From: a virus
Length of the DNA: 22,086 nucleotides
IMG/VR virus record: IMGVR_UViG_3300008450_000517
Coordinates: 1 to 22,086 of that record
Direction: 5' to 3' (one strand)
The first letter of the stretch is position 1; the number at the start of each line of letters is the position of its first letter. Position numbers and translations under genes: made by a program. Below are positions 7,634 through 14,973 of this stretch, one piece after another. The notes under the pieces are model-generated. The model saw nothing but the letters and a program-made list of their open reading frames with translations. It was not told where the DNA came from and did no database searches.

Positions 7634-7936
7634 ATGATAAACTGGTTAAGATTAAAACTACATAATTTTATTTTTCCACAGGATATTAATGAGGTGGTAG
7701 AATCAAAACATCCTTCTACTAGAAGAGGTGTTGCCCTTGTTAGTCGCGGCTCACACCTCGATAGTAGAGGTATGAATTTTACAATTCATATGGCTAATGG
7801 TGGTTATGTATTGGAGTATTCATCGTATAATGAGAAAACAGACAGGCACGATACCGCACTACATATTATCAATAGTGAAACTGATTTAGGTCAAGGTATT
7901 GCACACGTTATTACATTGGAAATGTTAAAAAAATGA
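7634..7936 (+). CDS. Small protein of unknown function
   Basis: A 100-residue protein starting MINWLRLKLHNFIFPQ, an amphipathic or weakly hydrophobic N terminus, followed by mixed strands with a SRGSHLDSRGMNFTIHM segment and a GGYVLEYSSYNEKTDRHD turn. No family is recognised. AAAGGAA at 7623-7629 gives a good ribosome binding site. The last codons overlap the clamp-loader start by four bases (ATGA at 7933-7936), so the two are likely co-translated and this protein may be made in step with the replication gene. No function is assigned. Confidence 0.65.
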   Translation: MINWLRLKLHNFIFPQDINEVVESKHPSTRRGVALVSRGSHLDSRGMNFTIHMANGGYVLEYSSYNEKTDRHDTALHIINSETDLGQGIAHVITLEMLKK

Positions 7937-8856
7937 AGAATCAACTATGGGTTGAGAAGTATCGTCCTAATATAATTGAGGACTATGTTTTTGTAGATGA
8001 CAATCAACGACAACAGGTTACTGGCTGGGTTAAGACTCAGAGTATCCCTCACTTGTTGTTGAGTGGTGAGCCAGGTACAGGTAAGACCACACTAGCAAAA
8101 ATATTGATTAATGAACTAGGTATTAATGAATACGATACACTAGAAATCAATGCTTCACGTGAAAATAGTGTTGACGTTGTACGTGACAAAATTTTAGGAT
8201 TTGTGCAAACAATGCCATTTGGTAAGTTTAAAGTCGTATTATTAGATGAAGCTGATTACTTGACCCCAGCTGGTCAGGCAGCATTGCGTAATGATATGGA
8301 AGCGTATCATATGACTGCACGATTCATTCTAACATGTAACTATCAGCATCGTATTATACCAGCACTTAAGAGCAGATGTCATGAGTTTCACATCACAAAG
8401 ACAGACAGAACAGAGTTTACTACACGTGCGGCAAAAGTGTTGTTAACTGAGGGTGTTGAATTTGATTTAGATGTATTGGATAACTATATACGTGCTACAT
8501 ATCCAGACTTACGTAAGTGTTTGAATCAACTTCAAGTCAACAGTAGTACTGGTAAACTTATCAATACATCCACTACAACAGACGGAGAAGACAGTTTGTT
8601 AGCAGAAGCTACACAGTTGTTTAAGTCCGGTAAGATTATTGAAGGTCGTCAACAACTACTTCAATATCTTGCGTTGTATCCAAGTCGTATTGAAGATACA
8701 TACAGATGGATGTACGAAAATTTAGATTTGTGGGGAAATTCACAAGAACGCAAAGATGCGTCAGTTATTATAATTCGTAATGGTTTGGCAAACTTAAGTC
8801 TTGTGGGTATTCCAGAAATCAATCTAGCAGCCACAATTATTGAACTTACCAGTTAA
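7933..8856 (+). CDS. 44: Sliding-clamp loader AAA+ subunit, T4 gp44-like
   Basis: A 307-residue AAA+ ATPase of the RFC small-subunit/gp44 family, opening with the typical WVEKYRPNIIEDYV (6-19). Walker A is GEPGTGKT (45-52). Walker B is VVLLDEAD (101-108), with E106 as the catalytic base. Sensor 1 is TCNY (134-137) and the SRC arginine-finger motif is at 147-149 (LKSRCHEF). The C-terminal helical collar follows. It loads the phage sliding clamp (gp45 type) onto DNA using ATP and normally assembles with a gp62-like fifth subunit. No gp62 or gp45 gene is visible in this window; the next gene is too short and unlike gp62. It overlaps the preceding gene by four bases. The length agrees with T4 gp44 (319 residues). 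Confidence 0.93.
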   Translation: MKNQLWVEKYRPNIIEDYVFVDDNQRQQVTGWVKTQSIPHLLLSGEPGTGKTTLAKILINELGINEYDTLEINASRENSVDVVRDKILGFVQTMPFGKFKVVLLDEADYLTPAGQAALRNDMEAYHMTARFILTCNYQHRIIPALKSRCHEFHITKTDRTEFTTRAAKVLLTEGVEFDLDVLDNYIRATYPDLRKCLNQLQVNSSTGKLINTSTTTDGEDSLLAEATQLFKSGKIIEGRQQLLQYLALYPSRIEDTYRWMYENLDLWGNSQERKDASVIIIRNGLANLSLVGIPEINLAATIIELTS

Positions 8857-8864
8857 GGAAAAAC

Positions 8865-9116
8865 ATGAGATATTTTTTAGTTACATATACCACCAAAGCA
8901 GGTGGACAGATCGATGAAGTTGTTAGTGTTAGTAAAAATACTAGACCAAATGACATTCAGACTTGTAATGTGATTATGGATTACAAGAATCGGAGAGTAG
9001 ATAAGTGTGTTATTGAAGGAAAGAAAGTAGATACTGATTGGGAAAAGTTAGATGCCTATTATAGGCAATTATACCCTAACATTATTGAACGGTTAGAAGC
9101 AGAAGCTAAAACATAA
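8865..9116 (+). CDS. Small conserved-looking protein downstream of the clamp loader
   Basis: An 83-residue protein opening MRYFLVTYTTKAGGQIDEVV, with a strand-rich first half, then a VIMDYKNRRVDKCVIEGKKV segment, then a helical C-terminal part (DWEKLDAYYRQLYPNIIERL). No domain is recognised, and it lacks the size and features expected of gp62. TAAGGAAAAAC precedes ATG 8865, a good ribosome binding site, and the gene is 8 bases after the clamp loader in the same operon. It ends at a terminator. A role in replication is only suggested by position. Confidence 0.65.
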   Translation: MRYFLVTYTTKAGGQIDEVVSVSKNTRPNDIQTCNVIMDYKNRRVDKCVIEGKKVDTDWEKLDAYYRQLYPNIIERLEAEAKT

Positions 9117-9140
9117 AAGAGGGCTTTCGCCCTCTTTTTT
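9115..9140. terminator. Bidirectional intrinsic terminator between convergent genes
   Basis: AAAAGAGGGC (9115-9124), loop TTTC, then GCCCTCTTTTTT (9129-9140). The core is a 6-bp GC-rich stem, extended to 10 bp by A-T pairs, with a run of six T on the + strand and a matching AAAA run on the other strand. It ends the + strand operon and overlaps the phoH stop codon by two bases. Confidence 0.93.
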
Positions 9141-9921
9141 ATAAGTACAATTTAAGTACATGCTCAATTATCTTGTGTCTTTGAACATCTTTCAGTTCAA
9201 AGTGGCACTGTTGCAACCCTGGAATCACCCCCTTCCTCAATCGATTTTGTAAGTCTAGTAGCCCATTGTCGGCTGTTTTTCTATCGGCTTGTTCAATGTC
9301 GCCAGTAATTACAATCTTACTACCAACGCCGATTCTAGTCATAATCATTTTGAGTTGACCAGGTGTTGCATTTTGAGCTTCATCTAATATTATATAGCTA
9401 TTTTTAAAGTTTCGACCTCGACAGAATGCTAGGGGTGCAATTTCAACTATCTGTTCTTCTAGCATGTGGGCGATTTCCGCTGCCGTATAATATTCACGTA
9501 AAACATCAAGTAAAGGTCTTGTCCATGGTTCCATCTTTTGATTAAGATCACCTGGCAAGAATCCATGCTTTTCATCGTCTACACCCACTGCCGGGCGTGT
9601 TAAGATAATACGATCTACCTCACCTGCTTTTAATGACTTAATAGCAGCCAGCATTGCAAGATACGTTTTACCTGTCCCAGCCGGTCCTCCAACCACAACT
9701 ATATCAGTATCTTTATCTAAAAGAGCTAGAATGTATTTTTCTTGATTTAAAGATTTGGGTACCAGTTGTATCGGTCTACGGTCTAGTTTGATGCGACTTT
9801 GGTCAAAATTGATTGTTTTGCTTTCTTGTTTATAGAATGTTTGTGGATCATGTTTTTTACTGTGTGAATAACGTGTGTCTTGTTCTTGTTTGCGTAATGC
9901 GCCTGTTTTGCGTTTGCTCAA
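9139..9921 (-). CDS. phoH: PhoH-family ATPase
   Basis: A 260-residue P-loop ATPase of the PhoH family, common in T4-like aquatic phages. Walker A is GPAGTGKT (79-86), followed by the family blocks ILTRPAV and GFLPGDLNQKMEPW (Q and W conserved). Walker B is YIILDEAQN (176-184), followed by TRIG and ITGDIEQ (sensor region). The family couples ATP hydrolysis to RNA-helicase or RNase-linked activity in some bacteria; its purpose in phages is unsettled. I chose TTG 9921 because AAAGGAG (9934-9928) lies 6 bases before it, giving an MSKRKTG start. An ATG at 9954 and a TTG at 9963 in the same frame are possible but have poor ribosome binding sites. The N-terminal ~50 residues are basic and probably disordered. 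It is the only gene on the minus strand and is transcribed divergently from 10091. Confidence 0.92.
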   Translation of the reverse strand: MSKRKTGALRKQEQDTRYSHSKKHDPQTFYKQESKTINFDQSRIKLDRRPIQLVPKSLNQEKYILALLDKDTDIVVVGGPAGTGKTYLAMLAAIKSLKAGEVDRIILTRPAVGVDDEKHGFLPGDLNQKMEPWTRPLLDVLREYYTAAEIAHMLEEQIVEIAPLAFCRGRNFKNSYIILDEAQNATPGQLKMIMTRIGVGSKIVITGDIEQADRKTADNGLLDLQNRLRKGVIPGLQQCHFELKDVQRHKIIEHVLKLYL

Positions 9922-9966
9922 AGTATTCTCCTTTGTATCGAGCCGAGTTCTCATAACACTCAAGTC

Positions 9967-9974
9967 TATTTACA
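9967..9974 (-). promoter_or_regulatory. Late-promoter-like box TGTAAATA toward phoH
   Basis: On the minus strand the sequence reads TGTAAATA, one mismatch from T4 late TATAAATA and identical to the box at 18419-18426. Initiation about 7 bases downstream would give a leader of roughly 40 bases to TTG 9921, or a very short one to ATG 9954. Confidence 0.3.
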
Positions 9975-10021
9975 TCCATATGGATCATGCAATATAGAGT
10001 AGTTTTTAAGTAATGAAAAAC

Positions 10022-10031
10022 GATAAATATT
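10022..10031 (+). promoter_or_regulatory. Late-promoter-like box GATAAATATT
   Basis: GATAAATATT shares the ATAAATA core with the box at 10077 and lies 60 bases before ATG 10091, giving a leader that would contain the hairpin at 10052-10074. Confidence 0.35.
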
Positions 10032-10051
10032 AGGCTCAGTCCGTTTTTTGA

Positions 10052-10074
10052 TTATCAATACAATGTGTTGATAA
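10052..10074 (+). promoter_or_regulatory. Ten-base-pair hairpin upstream of a late-promoter-like box
   Basis: TTATCAATAC (10052-10061) pairs with GTGTTGATAA (10065-10074) with one G-U and a three-base loop; seven outer pairs are perfect in DNA. It has no following T run on either strand, so it is not a simple terminator. An operator, or an RNA element in transcripts from 10022, fits better. Confidence 0.4.
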
Positions 10075-10076
10075 AA

Positions 10077-10086
10077 GATAAATACT
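10077..10086 (+). promoter_or_regulatory. Late-promoter-like box GATAAATACT
   Basis: GATAAATACT is identical to the box at 15680-15689. The last A of TAAATA (10084) is 7 bases before ATG 10091, so initiation at the standard distance would give an RNA starting at the AUG; no Shine-Dalgarno sequence is present. Confidence 0.5.
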
Positions 10087-10090
10087 AATT

Positions 10091-10720
10091 ATGAGCAAAC
10101 TTCCAGCAGACGATTTCTTTACCAACATTGATTACCCTAGTATTATAGATACTGTCAAGGGTATATATACCAGTGATGCTTCCATTAACACTTTATTAGA
10201 TTTTGAACGTGTTTTGGATGAAGCTGACTTGTATGCATACAAAAACTGGGGACTAGGTGAACTAGTAGACGGTCCGGACAGTAAACGATATAGTGTTTCT
10301 TGCATTTTTATGTATCCTGAAAAACTAATGCCAGACCCAAGAGGTGGCAAACGTTTAATAAATTTAGGATGCACTATACAGTTTAAGAAAACTACAATTA
10401 AAGTACCAGTAGATATAAAGACTCCTGAAGACTATAAACCAGGAACACATTACCCTAAACTAACTGAGCGCATGGTTTGGTTAGTTAGAATTGAAATCCC
10501 TAGAGAATTGATGAATGATATCCGTGAGGGTAGTATTGATTTAGCAGACCAAACTATTGACCTAGAAGAACTAGATAGTGCATACGATGATGATTTAGAT
10601 AAAGAAGGTTTAGAGGGTGAAGAGGGCAGAGCACCCGCAGATCAAATGGGAGGCATGCCAGCACCCGGAGGACCTGCATTACCAGTAGGCGGACAAATTC
10701 CCCTAGGCGGAGGTCTATAA
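10091..10720 (+). CDS. Unknown protein with acidic, Gly/Pro-rich tail
   Basis: A 209-residue protein. Residues 1-150 look folded (a DYPSIIDTVKGIY helix, then strands around RYSVSCIFMYPEKL and LINLGCTIQFKK, and a LVRIEIPRELM segment). From about 150 there is an acidic stretch (LEELDSAYDDDLDKEGLEGEEG). The last 25 residues form a Gly/Pro/Met linker-like tail (GGMPAPGGPALPVGG). No family is recognised. It lacks a ribosome binding site but has a late-promoter-like box immediately upstream. Its stop overlaps the next ATG by one base (TAATG). Its position before a holin candidate and its late-type promoter suggest a virion or assembly protein, which is inference only. Confidence 0.65.
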   Translation: MSKLPADDFFTNIDYPSIIDTVKGIYTSDASINTLLDFERVLDEADLYAYKNWGLGELVDGPDSKRYSVSCIFMYPEKLMPDPRGGKRLINLGCTIQFKKTTIKVPVDIKTPEDYKPGTHYPKLTERMVWLVRIEIPRELMNDIREGSIDLADQTIDLEELDSAYDDDLDKEGLEGEEGRAPADQMGGMPAPGGPALPVGGQIPLGGGL

Positions 10721-11259
10721 TGAGAAAAATTATTAATGAAACATTAGATTACCATGATTTAGAAAACATGGTAGTACCTATAGCAACAATAGATAAGTAT
10801 GAAGCTAAAATGGGCGATGATGACGAAATCGTTACAGTGACTTTCACGGTTAAGGGCAAACAAGTTGCAGAAGATTTAGTAGATTGGTTAGAGCGTGGTT
10901 ATGACTATGTACTAGATGCACAAACAAGCGAAGGTGAAGTAAGTCCAGGCAAATATTTAGTATTTGTTGAAATGGATCGTAGAACAAGAACACCTGAACG
11001 TATTATTGAAATGATAGAAGATATGGATACATTAACTGATCTTTCTTTAAAAGATTGGTCTGTAATCATTGACGAAGAAGAACATGAAGTTACTGTGGAA
11101 TTATTAAAATCTAAAATAATACTAAGTCCACATGAGTATAGAAAATTAAAAGAAACGGATCTCAATGAGATGCGTAGTCGTGCTGGATTAGAACCGCACA
11201 ATGTGTATTTTGAAAAAGATAACATACTAAAAGATTTTATAGCAAAAGCTGGATTATAA
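10720..11259 (+). CDS. Unknown acidic protein, coupled to its upstream neighbour
   Basis: A 179-residue protein, strongly acidic, with an alpha/beta pattern. A strand pair around DDEIVTVTFTVKG is followed by VAEDLVDWLERGYDYVLDAQ, a KYLVFVEMDRRTRTPERIIE segment and a helical C-terminal region (LSPHEYRKLKETDLNEMRSR). No signal peptide, membrane helix or catalytic motif is visible. It starts on the TAATG overlap with the previous gene and is followed by AAGGAGAAC leading into the holin candidate. The two genes at 10091 and 10720 probably act together, but I do not recognise the family. Confidence 0.6.
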   Translation: MRKIINETLDYHDLENMVVPIATIDKYEAKMGDDDEIVTVTFTVKGKQVAEDLVDWLERGYDYVLDAQTSEGEVSPGKYLVFVEMDRRTRTPERIIEMIEDMDTLTDLSLKDWSVIIDEEEHEVTVELLKSKIILSPHEYRKLKETDLNEMRSRAGLEPHNVYFEKDNILKDFIAKAGL

Positions 11260-11269
11260 GGAGAACATA

Positions 11270-11878
11270 ATGGCGCAAACGCTACTAGCAAGAAAATCGG
11301 GACCACAAGACAATACAATTGCAAAAGATGACGATCACTATGAGCAATTAGCGGCAGATCCTACTGTTAGTGAGTTCTCGAAAAATAGTAGTTTTGGAGG
11401 TTCAAGTAATGCATTCAGTACATCAGCAATCGGTAGTTCAACAGGAGACTTTGGCTCATTTGGTTCACCAACCACAAACAATTTTGGATCACAACCATAT
11501 GGCAGCAGAGGCGGCTTTGGTAGCAATTCAAACTTTGGAGCGGGAGCGAATTCATCTGGATCGACACCAAATCTTACACAAGCAGGATCAAATGCCGCAC
11601 AAGGGGCAGACGTATTAGTAGCTAATGACAATACTGATTGGATTAACAAAAAATGGCGTCCAGTTATGGGCTGGGTATATATGTTAACTTGTACAGTTGA
11701 CTTTGTTATATTCCCGGTATTATGGAGTTTATTACAAGCATTAAGTAAAGGTTCAGTAACAAGCCAGTGGCAACCATTAACATTACAGGGTGCTGGTCTT
11801 TACCACATTGCTATGGGTGCAGTTCTAGGTATCGCCGCGTACGGTAGAACAAAAGAAAAAATTGAGGGTAAATCTTAA
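11270..11878 (+). CDS. Probable holin, GTA-type, with a long Gly/Ser-rich N-terminal extension
   Basis: A 202-residue protein in two parts. Residues ~36-115 are low-complexity Gly/Ser/Asn/Phe sequence (GFGSNSNFGAGANSSGS). Residues ~124-202 match the GTA/3TM holin pattern: WINKKWRPVMGWVYM (124-138), a long membrane segment (about 132-157) containing DFVIFPVLWSLLQAL, then WQPLTLQGAGLYHIAMGAVLGI (167-188) as a second membrane segment, and a basic end. Holins of this family open the inner membrane to release the endolysin, here presumably the GH19 enzyme at 1907. The usual family member is only the C-terminal part, so the extension is unusual. The ribosome binding site AAGGAG (11259-11264) is excellent. 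Confidence 0.78.
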   Translation: MAQTLLARKSGPQDNTIAKDDDHYEQLAADPTVSEFSKNSSFGGSSNAFSTSAIGSSTGDFGSFGSPTTNNFGSQPYGSRGGFGSNSNFGAGANSSGSTPNLTQAGSNAAQGADVLVANDNTDWINKKWRPVMGWVYMLTCTVDFVIFPVLWSLLQALSKGSVTSQWQPLTLQGAGLYHIAMGAVLGIAAYGRTKEKIEGKS

Positions 11879-11879
11879 T

Positions 11880-11907
11880 TTGACTTTTAACACTAAGGTG
11901 TTATAAT
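11880..11907 (+). promoter_or_regulatory. Sigma70-like promoter with an inverted repeat in its spacer
   Basis: TTGACT (11880-11885), a 16-base spacer, then TATAAT (11902-11907): the -10 is perfect and the -35 has one mismatch from TTGACA. The spacer contains the inverted repeat TAACAC (11888-11893) / GTGTTA (11898-11903), which overlaps the -10 and looks like an operator. The expected start (about 7 bases on) falls on the A of ATG 11914, implying a leaderless or near-leaderless dnaJ message. It is the only textbook host-type promoter I see in the window. Confidence 0.75.
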
Positions 11908-11913
11908 TATCAG

Positions 11914-12678
11914 ATGGATCATTATCAAATTTTAGGGGTAGCAAAAAACGCTACTCCTGACGAAGTAAAAAAAGCATATCGTAGACTTGCAAGTATTCAT
12001 CACCCGGATAAGGGCGGTGATACTGCCCAGTTCCAAAAAATTCAAGTAGCATATGACACATTAAGCGACCCGCAGAAAAAACAAGACTATGACAATCCAC
12101 ATGCACAAGGTTTCCCCGGTGGATTTCACTTCTCTAACCAAGGATTTAACATCAACGATTTATTCGGTCAAATGTTTAGTCAGAGACAACAACCTTCTAA
12201 TCCAACCTACAAAACCGATGTATGGATATCATTGGAACAGGTGTACACTAGCGGAGAACAGGTATTACATTTCAATGGTAATAACCTTAACCAAACCATA
12301 AGGGTAGAAATACCACAAGGTATAGAAAACGGTCAACAAATACGCTATGAAAATATGCTTCCTAACGCTATACTTATAGTAGAGTTTAGAGTTAAACCTC
12401 ATCATAAATTTGAAAGAAGAGGTATGAACTTGTACTCTACACACAAAATAAGTGTTTTGGATCTAATCGTAGGTGATAGCTTTGAGTTTACTACTATCAG
12501 TGGTAAAACTTTAGCAGTAACAGTTAACCCAAAAACACAACCTGGAAGTTTACTACGTATTTCGGGACAGGGTTTAATTAGAAATGGTATAGCAGGGGAC
12601 CAAATGATCTTGCTTGATCCATTCATTCCTGATATAATTGACAGTTCTATCACTAATAGCATTATTGCTAGTAAATAA
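11914..12678 (+). CDS. dnaJ: DnaJ/CbpA-like J-domain co-chaperone
   Basis: A 254-residue Hsp40. The J domain spans residues 1-67, with YQILGVAKNATPDEVKKAYR, the invariant HPD at 30-32 (HHPDKGGD) and a YDTLSDPQKKQDYD end. A short Gly/Phe-containing linker follows (FPGGFHFSNQGFN). The C-terminal substrate-binding domains then come directly (KTDVWISLEQVYTSG, then VEIPQGIENGQQIRYEN, GDSFEFTTISGKTLAVTV and LLRISGQGL). No Cys-rich zinc finger is present, so this is a class B/CbpA-type J-protein. It would stimulate host DnaK; no dnaK or grpE is in the window. It is expressed from its own sigma70-like promoter and is 18 bases upstream of clpA, so the two form a chaperone-unfoldase pair. Confidence 0.92.
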   Translation: MDHYQILGVAKNATPDEVKKAYRRLASIHHPDKGGDTAQFQKIQVAYDTLSDPQKKQDYDNPHAQGFPGGFHFSNQGFNINDLFGQMFSQRQQPSNPTYKTDVWISLEQVYTSGEQVLHFNGNNLNQTIRVEIPQGIENGQQIRYENMLPNAILIVEFRVKPHHKFERRGMNLYSTHKISVLDLIVGDSFEFTTISGKTLAVTVNPKTQPGSLLRISGQGLIRNGIAGDQMILLDPFIPDIIDSSITNSIIASK

Positions 12679-12696
12679 CTTAAAAGAGGTAACATA

Positions 12697-14973
12697 ATGA
12701 ATCATAGCCCAGAAATTGAACATATTATTGAACAGGCAATAGGCCTAGCAAAAGTTCGTAGACATGAATATTGCACTATTGAACATTTATTATTGTCTCT
12801 AATAACATATTCACCCTTTAGTAAAGTTTTAGACGACTTTGGAGTTGATACTGCAACTATGGTTAAAGATGTAAGTGGATACCTAGATAACCAACGTAGT
12901 ATTGAAGCATCTTCTGATATTGAACAAGAAATTCAACCACGTAAAACAAATAGCTTAGAACGTGTAATGAATCGTTCGGTAACACAAGTATTGTTTACTG
13001 GTCGTAAATTTGTTACAACTATTGATTTGTATCTTAGCATCAGTAACGAAACAAATACACACGCACATTACTTCTTCTTAAAGTATGGTATTAATAAAAA
13101 CGAATTTATACCATTCTGGCAAAAATACTACAAAAACAATGAAGGCGAAGCACCATTAACTACCGATCGGGCTGATGAAATCTTGGAAGAATATACAACC
13201 AACTTAACTGATTTGGCCCGTCAAGGTAAACTTGAACCAATGATAGGTCGTACTAAAGAAGTAGATGACATAGTTAACGTTCTTGCTAAACGATTTAAAT
13301 CAAATGTATTGATGGTAGGTGATCCTGGTGTAGGTAAAACTGCAATTGCAGAAGGTCTAGCAAGTAAAATCATCAACGATGAGGTACCCAAGTTCTTAAA
13401 GGATCATGAGTTGTATTCGCTTGAAGTGGGATCATTACTTGCTGGTTCTAAATATCGTGGTGACTTTGAAGAAAAGATTAAATCGGTACTAGAAGCATTA
13501 GTTACTAAAAAGAAAGCAGTACTATTCATTGATGAAGCGCATACTATGAAAGGCAGTGGTTCAGCTAACAATGGTAGTGTTGACTTTGCTAACATGATTA
13601 AACCGGCTATTACTAAAGGTAACTTGAAAGTTATTGCTAGCACTACTTGGGAAGAGTACTATGAATCATTTGAGAAGGATCGTGCATTGATGCGTAGATT
13701 CTATCGTGTGGGCGTAGATGAGCCGGATCGTGATTCTACTATTCGTATCCTTAAAGGTCTAAGCACACGATTGAATGACTTCCACTCAGTAAACATTACC
13801 GATGATGCAATTACAGCGGCAGTTGATAGTGCTACACGTTATATGCATGACCGTAAGAATCCTGACAAATCCATAGATTTGATTGACGCGGCTTGTGCCA
13901 AACAACGTGTATTAGGTAATCAACAAGTAGATATTACAAAAGAGTTAGTATATGAACAAGTTGAACGCATGACTAAAGTTCCTGCTGATAAACTAAACAG
14001 TGATAGTTATGAACGTATCTTTAGTTTAGAAGCTAACATTAAGAATAAGCTTTATGGTCAAGAAGATACAGTTGATAAAGTACTTGAGCGTATCTATGTG
14101 TCGTTTGCAGGTATCGGTAATCAAACACGACCAATGAGTAGTTTTTTGTTCTTAGGCCCGACTGGTACAGGTAAAACTGAACTAGCTAGATTATTGAGTA
14201 GTAGTTTAGATATGCCCTTACTCAAATATGATATGTCAGAGTATTCAGAGAAGTATTCAGTTTCTAGTTTGATTGGTCCCCCACCGGGTTATGTTGGATT
14301 CAATGATAGCCAAGTATCAGGTGGACGATTGATTAATGACTTGAGCAAGAATCCTCACAGTATATTGTTGTTTGATGAAGTTGAAAAAGCTCATCCTGAT
14401 ATATTTAATATCTTCTTGCAGATGTTAGACGAAGGACGTATTACCGGATCTAATGGTAAAGAAGTTAACTGCAAGAATACTATCATTATCTTAACAAGTA
14501 ATTTAGGTGCAAGTGATAGTGAACGAAATCAGATCGGGTTTGGTAATCAAGAACGTACAGGTGATGATGACCGAGCATTAAAAGAGTTCTTCAAACCAGA
14601 GTTCCGTAATCGGTTAGATATGATATGTAAGTTCACTAAACTTGATATGTTGGCTATTAAGAAGATTGTTATCAAGTTTACCGATGAGTTGAAGAAATCG
14701 TTAAAAGAAAATAACGACATCACAATCAATCTGACTGAACCTGTAGTAGAATATCTAGCAGAGCATGGATATGATAGCAAGATGGGTGCTAGACCATTGA
14801 GTAGAAAAATTGATGAACTTATTAGAGTTCCTTTAAGTAAGAAGATTCTATTTGATAGAATCAAAGGTGCACATATCAATATCAATTTAGTAGATTACAA
14901 GATTATGTTTGATGTACAACCTAAATTAACAGCAACGGTGGGTGAGAATGGGATTATTGAAATCAGTCAGTGA
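12697..14973 (+). CDS. clpA: ClpA-type AAA+ unfoldase with ClpP-docking-like loop
   Basis: A 758-residue two-ring Hsp100 protein, the same length as E. coli ClpA. The N domain is at about 1-140. AAA-1 has Walker A GDPGVGKT (208-215) and Walker B VLFIDEAH (D279, E280). AAA-2 has Walker A GPTGTGKT (487-494), Walker B LLFDEVEKAHPD (D560, E561), GPPPGYVG and FRNRLD. The long coiled-coil middle domain of ClpB is absent, so it is ClpA/ClpC-like rather than a disaggregase. IGF at 613-615 lies at the position of the IGL loop (617-619) with which E. coli ClpA binds ClpP, so it probably feeds substrates to host ClpP. No clpP or clpS gene is seen nearby. The ribosome binding site is AGAGG. It lies 18 bases after dnaJ and overlaps the next gene by 26 bases. 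Confidence 0.93.
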   Translation: MNHSPEIEHIIEQAIGLAKVRRHEYCTIEHLLLSLITYSPFSKVLDDFGVDTATMVKDVSGYLDNQRSIEASSDIEQEIQPRKTNSLERVMNRSVTQVLFTGRKFVTTIDLYLSISNETNTHAHYFFLKYGINKNEFIPFWQKYYKNNEGEAPLTTDRADEILEEYTTNLTDLARQGKLEPMIGRTKEVDDIVNVLAKRFKSNVLMVGDPGVGKTAIAEGLASKIINDEVPKFLKDHELYSLEVGSLLAGSKYRGDFEEKIKSVLEALVTKKKAVLFIDEAHTMKGSGSANNGSVDFANMIKPAITKGNLKVIASTTWEEYYESFEKDRALMRRFYRVGVDEPDRDSTIRILKGLSTRLNDFHSVNITDDAITAAVDSATRYMHDRKNPDKSIDLIDAACAKQRVLGNQQVDITKELVYEQVERMTKVPADKLNSDSYERIFSLEANIKNKLYGQEDTVDKVLERIYVSFAGIGNQTRPMSSFLFLGPTGTGKTELARLLSSSLDMPLLKYDMSEYSEKYSVSSLIGPPPGYVGFNDSQVSGGRLINDLSKNPHSILLFDEVEKAHPDIFNIFLQMLDEGRITGSNGKEVNCKNTIIILTSNLGASDSERNQIGFGNQERTGDDDRALKEFFKPEFRNRLDMICKFTKLDMLAIKKIVIKFTDELKKSLKENNDITINLTEPVVEYLAEHGYDSKMGARPLSRKIDELIRVPLSKKILFDRIKGAHININLVDYKIMFDVQPKLTATVGENGIIEISQ

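Larger units (their letters stand above)
9922..10090. promoter_or_regulatory. Divergent control region between phoH and the gene at 10091
   Basis: This gap holds promoter candidates for both directions: TGTAAATA toward phoH, and GATAAATATT and GATAAATACT toward 10091. It also has a TATATT (minus strand, 9996-9991) that could be a sigma70 -10, though without a convincing -35. A strong hairpin lies at 10052-10074 and a T6 run at 10044-10049. The sequence codes for nothing recognisable apart from a possible N-terminal extension of PhoH. Confidence 0.5.

Noticed and set aside
8865-9116. gp62, the partner subunit of the clamp loader
   Set aside because: The protein is only 83 residues and shows no resemblance to gp62, which is about twice that size.
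12697-14973. ClpB disaggregase
   Set aside because: The coiled-coil middle domain is missing, the length equals ClpA, and an IGF loop is present where ClpA binds ClpP.
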